Both the position numbers and the translations under genes were made by a program. The notes under the pieces are model-generated. The model worked only from the letters and a program-made list of their open reading frames with translations. It was not told the DNA's origin and did not search any database. This document shows, piece after piece, positions 5,395 through 7,687 of a stretch of DNA of 7,687 bases (positions within the stretch are counted from its first letter, which is position 1; every line of letters starts with the position of its first letter). Origin of the DNA: Chloroflexota bacterium. Its GTDB lineage: Bacteria; Chloroflexota; Dehalococcoidia; UBA2979. Location: contig VGPB01000091.1 of the NCBI GenBank assembly GCA_016875695.1, forward strand, positions 1 through 7,687, read 5' to 3'.

Positions 5395-6172
5395 GCGCAA
5401 CCGCCGGCCCGGCATGCTGCAGCTGCGCGAGCAGCTCGTCGGCGAGCTGATCGTACGCCTGCGCGCCTGTCGACTGCGGGTCGTACAGCTGGATCGGCGC
5501 GCCGTGGCTCGGTGCTTCCGACAGCCGCACCGAGCGCGGGATCACCGCGCGGAACGTGTTCGCAAAGTGCTGGCGCACTTCCTCCTCCACCTGCCGCGCG
5601 AGGTTTGTGCGCGTGTCGAACATCGTCAGCACGATCCCGCGGATGCGTAGCCGCGGGTTCAGGTTCGCCTGCACGAGGCGGATCGTCTCCGCAAGGTGGC
5701 CCAGCCCCTCGAGCGCGAGATACTCGCACTGCACCGGGATGATCACTTCGTCCGCGGCCGCGAGCGCGTTCACGGTGAGCAGCCCGAGCGACGGCGGACA
5801 GTCAATCAGGATCACGCCGAAGCGCTCGCGCAGCGGATCGAGGATGCGCTTCATGCGGAACTCGCGCGCCATAATCGAGACCAGCTCCACCTCAGCGCCC
5901 GCGAGCTGCGTCGTCGTCGGCACGAGCGAGAGCCCGGGCACCGCGGTCGGCACGACCGTCGCATCGAGCGAGCGCTCGTCGACCATCGACTCGTACAGGC
6001 CGCCGCCCTCGCCCTGGCGCTGACCAAGCGCCGTCGTGGCGTTCGCCTGCGGATCGGCGTCGATCACCAGCACGCGCTGCCGGCGCATCGCGAGCGCGGT
6101 GCCGAGCGAGACGGTCGTCGTCGTCTTGCCAACGCCGCCCTTCTGGTTCACCACTGCGAACACGGTGCTCAT
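5387..6172 (-). CDS. parA: Chromosome-partitioning ATPase ParA (Soj family)
   Basis: The 261-residue protein is a small chromosomal-type ParA ATPase lacking the extra N-terminal DNA-binding domain of plasmid P1-type ParA. It dimerises on ATP, binds nucleoid DNA and is stimulated by ParB to drive origin segregation. The deviant Walker A motif is QKGGVGKTTTT (10-20), with signature Lys11 and catalytic Lys16; it is followed by VLVIDADPQANAT (34-46) with Asp40, and Walker B ILIDCPPSLG (121-130) with Asp124. VIPVQCEYLALEGL and the C-terminal PRSVRLSEAPSHGAPI are also ParA hallmarks; the latter contains the arginine region involved in nonspecific DNA binding. ATG 6172 overlaps the stop of the upstream kinase in ATGA, with GGAGAG about 10 nt upstream. 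The end overlaps parB by 8 bp, so parA and parB should be co-translated. No oddities in the motifs are visible. Confidence 0.97.
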   Translation of the reverse strand: MSTVFAVVNQKGGVGKTTTTVSLGTALAMRRQRVLVIDADPQANATTALGQRQGEGGGLYESMVDERSLDATVVPTAVPGLSLVPTTTQLAGAEVELVSIMAREFRMKRILDPLRERFGVILIDCPPSLGLLTVNALAAADEVIIPVQCEYLALEGLGHLAETIRLVQANLNPRLRIRGIVLTMFDTRTNLARQVEEEVRQHFANTFRAVIPRSVRLSEAPSHGAPIQLYDPQSTGAQAYDQLADELLAQLQHAGPAVAHG

Positions 6173-7068
6173 CGCTGCCCGCTCTCCGCCCCGCCGGCGT
6201 CGGTCGTGCGTTCTTCGAGTGCGGCCCGCGGAGCGAGCCGCGTGGGAAGCTCAGCGGCGCCGTACCGCTCGACGGCGGCCGCGGCGAGCAGGGTCGCCAC
6301 CCGCTCCGCCGCAGCGTCGCCCGCGCTGAAGCCGAGTATAAGCGCGGTCGCGAACACGTCGCCTGCGCCCGTCGTGTCAACCGCATTCGCCGGAGCGGGC
6401 GGCACGTCGTACGTCGTTCCGCCCTCGCACACGCGCGCCCCCGCCGCGCCCTGCGTCAGCACCAGGCGCGCGCAGCGCGCGGCGACGGTCTCGCGATCCG
6501 CGGCGCGCCATCCGGCGGTCTCCTCCGCCGACAGGAACACGGTGGTGCGCGCGCCCGCCGGCGGGGCGAGCGCTGCGAACAGCGCCGGCGCCGGCCCGTC
6601 GAGCGTGTGCACCGCGCCGTCGGTGGCCACGCGGCACTGCAAGCCCTGCGCGAGCAGCGCGCGCTGCGGCGCCGCGAGACGCGCAAACGACGCGACGTCG
6701 ACGTCGTCGGCGAGCAGCGGCGCCAGCAGCAGCACATCCGCCTCCTGCCACGGCGCCGGGAGATCGTCGCACGTGAGCACGTGCTGCGAGCGCGCGAGCA
6801 GCCGCAGCGTGCGGCCGCCCGTCGCGTCGCGGTCGTGCTCGAAGGCGAGCGTCGCGTCCGCAGGCACGACGTGCAGGTCATGGCCCTCCAGCGCGTCGAG
6901 GTCGGCGTCGGCCGCGGCAACGATGAGGATGGCGGCGCGCACGCCGAGCGCCGCCGCGGCGCGCGCCGCGAAGCTCGCGGCGCCCCCGGCACGCTCCGTG
7001 GCCGCGGCTGCGGGATTGGTGAACACGTCGCGCGTCACCGCGCCGACGATGAGCAGGGCGAGGTGCAT
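6169..7068 (-). CDS. PfkB/ribokinase-family carbohydrate (or nucleoside) kinase
   Basis: The 299-residue protein fits the PfkB/ribokinase family, which phosphorylates sugars, nucleosides or similar alcohols with ATP. The strongest marker is DTTGAGDVFATA (231-242), the PfkB signature 2 with the anion hole and catalytic base Asp237. Before it lies ARLVLTQGAAGARVCEGGTTYDVPP (200-224), the usual 'vltlG..Ga' strand. Near the N-terminus the substrate-binding signature is weak: ERAGGAASFAARAAAALG (25-42) preserves the GG but has Ala-Ser-Phe where many family members have an Asn, and the first strand VGAVTRDVF lacks the usual 'D' of GxxxxD in standard form. Substrate is therefore unknown. The start ATG 7068 has GGAG at 7077-7080 with an 8-nt gap. 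The gene lies 21 bp after jag and overlaps parA by ATGA, so it is inside the segregation operon although no direct functional link is known. The C-terminus (283-299) is a loose, polar tail. Very high Ala content reflects the genome composition. Confidence 0.85.
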   Translation of the reverse strand: MHLALLIVGAVTRDVFTNPAAAATERAGGAASFAARAAAALGVRAAILIVAAADADLDALEGHDLHVVPADATLAFEHDRDATGGRTLRLLARSQHVLTCDDLPAPWQEADVLLLAPLLADDVDVASFARLAAPQRALLAQGLQCRVATDGAVHTLDGPAPALFAALAPPAGARTTVFLSAEETAGWRAADRETVAARCARLVLTQGAAGARVCEGGTTYDVPPAPANAVDTTGAGDVFATALILGFSAGDAAAERVATLLAAAAVERYGAAELPTRLAPRAALEERTTDAGGAESGQR

Positions 7069-7076
7069 CCGGCGTG

Positions 7077-7080
7077 CTCC
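7077..7080 (-). promoter_or_regulatory. Ribosome binding site of the PfkB-family kinase
   Basis: Minus-strand GGAG is placed 8 nt before ATG 7068 in the 21-bp gap after jag; it supports this start. Confidence 0.5.
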
Positions 7081-7089
7081 GGCCGCATG

Positions 7090-7683
7090 CTAGGCGCTGC
7101 TGTCCGGCATCACCTCGACTTGGCGGTCGGGGCCGCTGCCCACGCTTTCCGTGCGCACGCCGCGCTCCTCGGCGAGCGCGAGATGAATCATGCGCCGCTC
7201 CGCAGCCGGCATCGGCTCGAGCGTGATCACGTCGCCGCTCTCGCGCACCTCCTGCGCGATGCGCTTGGCCATGTCGATAAGCGTGTCCTCGCGGCGGCGG
7301 CGGTACTGCTCGACGTCGAGCGTGAACACATGTTCGCCTTCGTGTCGCTGCGATGTCATCACGTTCAGCAGGTACTGCAGCGCGCTCAGCGTCTCGCCGC
7401 GCCGGCCGATGAGCAGCCCCAGCTCGTCCGCCGCCTCGGGGTTCGAGCCGAACACGTCGAACACCTGGGCGCTCAGCCCGGCGCCGTCTCCGGGCGTCTC
7501 CGGCTCGCGCGCGGTGATCTCGGTCTCAGTCAGGCCGAGCAGCGTCAGCAGGTCGCGCAGCGTGCGACCGGCGAAGTCGACGGCGTCCTCCGCCTCCTCG
7601 GGCGGGGCGTAGGGCAGCACGTCCGGGGCGCCGGGCACGCGCACGGCGCTCGGCGCGCCGGCGCCGGGGCTCGGACGCTCCAT
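7090..7683 (-). CDS. jag: Jag/KhpB-type RNA-binding protein (KH-R3H); 5' end uncertain at window edge
   Basis: The visible 197 residues carry a type II KH domain (about 70-145) with the GLLIGRRGETLSALQYLLN loop (89-107), and an R3H domain (about 150-190) with MPAAERRMIHLAL and VRTESVGSGPDRQVEVMP. This order is that of Jag/EloR/KhpB ('SpoIIIJ-associated protein'), an RNA-binding regulator linked to cell elongation in streptococci, usually encoded after yidC near the origin. The first about 35 residues are Pro/Ala-rich and unlike the Jag_N domain, although DFAGRTLRDLLTLLGL (36-51) recalls the short helix found before the KH region. ATG 7683 is the first Met in view, but the frame stays open to the edge, so the true start may lie upstream. 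The stop is TAG 7090-7092, 21 bp before the kinase. With parA and parB two genes downstream, the context is that of an origin-proximal yidC-jag-parAB block. Confidence 0.9.
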   Translation of the reverse strand: MERPSPGAGAPSAVRVPGAPDVLPYAPPEEAEDAVDFAGRTLRDLLTLLGLTETEITAREPETPGDGAGLSAQVFDVFGSNPEAADELGLLIGRRGETLSALQYLLNVMTSQRHEGEHVFTLDVEQYRRRREDTLIDMAKRIAQEVRESGDVITLEPMPAAERRMIHLALAEERGVRTESVGSGPDRQVEVMPDSSA

Positions 7684-7687
7684 GGGC

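Noticed and set aside
6776..6785. Palindrome AGCACGTGCT considered as a parS site
   Set aside because: Only the CACGTG core fits the parS consensus TGTTTCACGTGAAACA; flanks do not. Other CACGTG occurrences (near 2690, 3460, 5096) also lack the TTT/AAA flanks.
5696..7093. 465-codon plus-strand open frame opposite parA and the kinase
   Set aside because: Low-complexity Arg/Ser/Ala shadow; parA and PfkB signatures on the minus strand are unambiguous.

Overview
The window is a very GC-rich bacterial chromosomal segment, densely coded, with alternate GTG starts and only TGA and TAG stops at the gene ends. Gene content and order (a holB end followed by ricT on one strand; jag, then parA and parB, on the other) are those of chromosomal replication-origin neighbourhoods. 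The high GC, the clostridial/Bacillus-like holB-ricT pairing and the protein flavour fit a Chloroflexota-type bacterium best (Dehalococcoidia or Thermomicrobia-like). That placement is an inference, not a demonstration.

Layout. The plus strand (1-2596) carries the 3' end of a DNA polymerase III delta-prime gene (holB), a PSP1/RicT-type iron-sulfur protein with an arginine-rich tail, and a tandem-domain rhodanese sulfurtransferase whose ATG overlaps the ricT stop. The minus strand (7683 down to 2593) carries one long, tightly packed run: jag (KH-R3H RNA-binding protein), a PfkB-family sugar/nucleoside kinase, parA, parB, a RidA-family protein, a DinB-like protein and an alpha/beta hydrolase. 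Several junctions overlap: kinase/parA by ATGA, parA/parB by 8 bp, and parB/ridA by GTGA. The two strands converge at a CTAG tetranucleotide (2593-2596) that holds both terminal stop codons, so no intergenic terminator space exists. No stretch longer than 300 bases lacks a gene.

How the genes work together. ParA and ParB form the chromosome segregation pair. HolB belongs to the replisome clamp loader. Jag and RicT are RNA-linked housekeeping proteins. The RidA, DinB, hydrolase and rhodanese genes look like small-molecule repair or detoxification enzymes, but no specific pathway can be assigned.

Most notable oddities: (1) the alpha/beta hydrolase is split by one in-frame amber codon between its nucleophile serine and its Asp/His catalytic residues; (2) a GC-rich inverted repeat of the dispersed kind (translating as PTPLAHAVGEGPGVRA) lies inside the N-terminal extension of ricT and may supply a ribosome binding site; (3) a PfkB kinase is wedged between jag and parA. 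I found no evidence for a wholly new multi-gene system, CRISPR array, insertion sequence or RNA gene.
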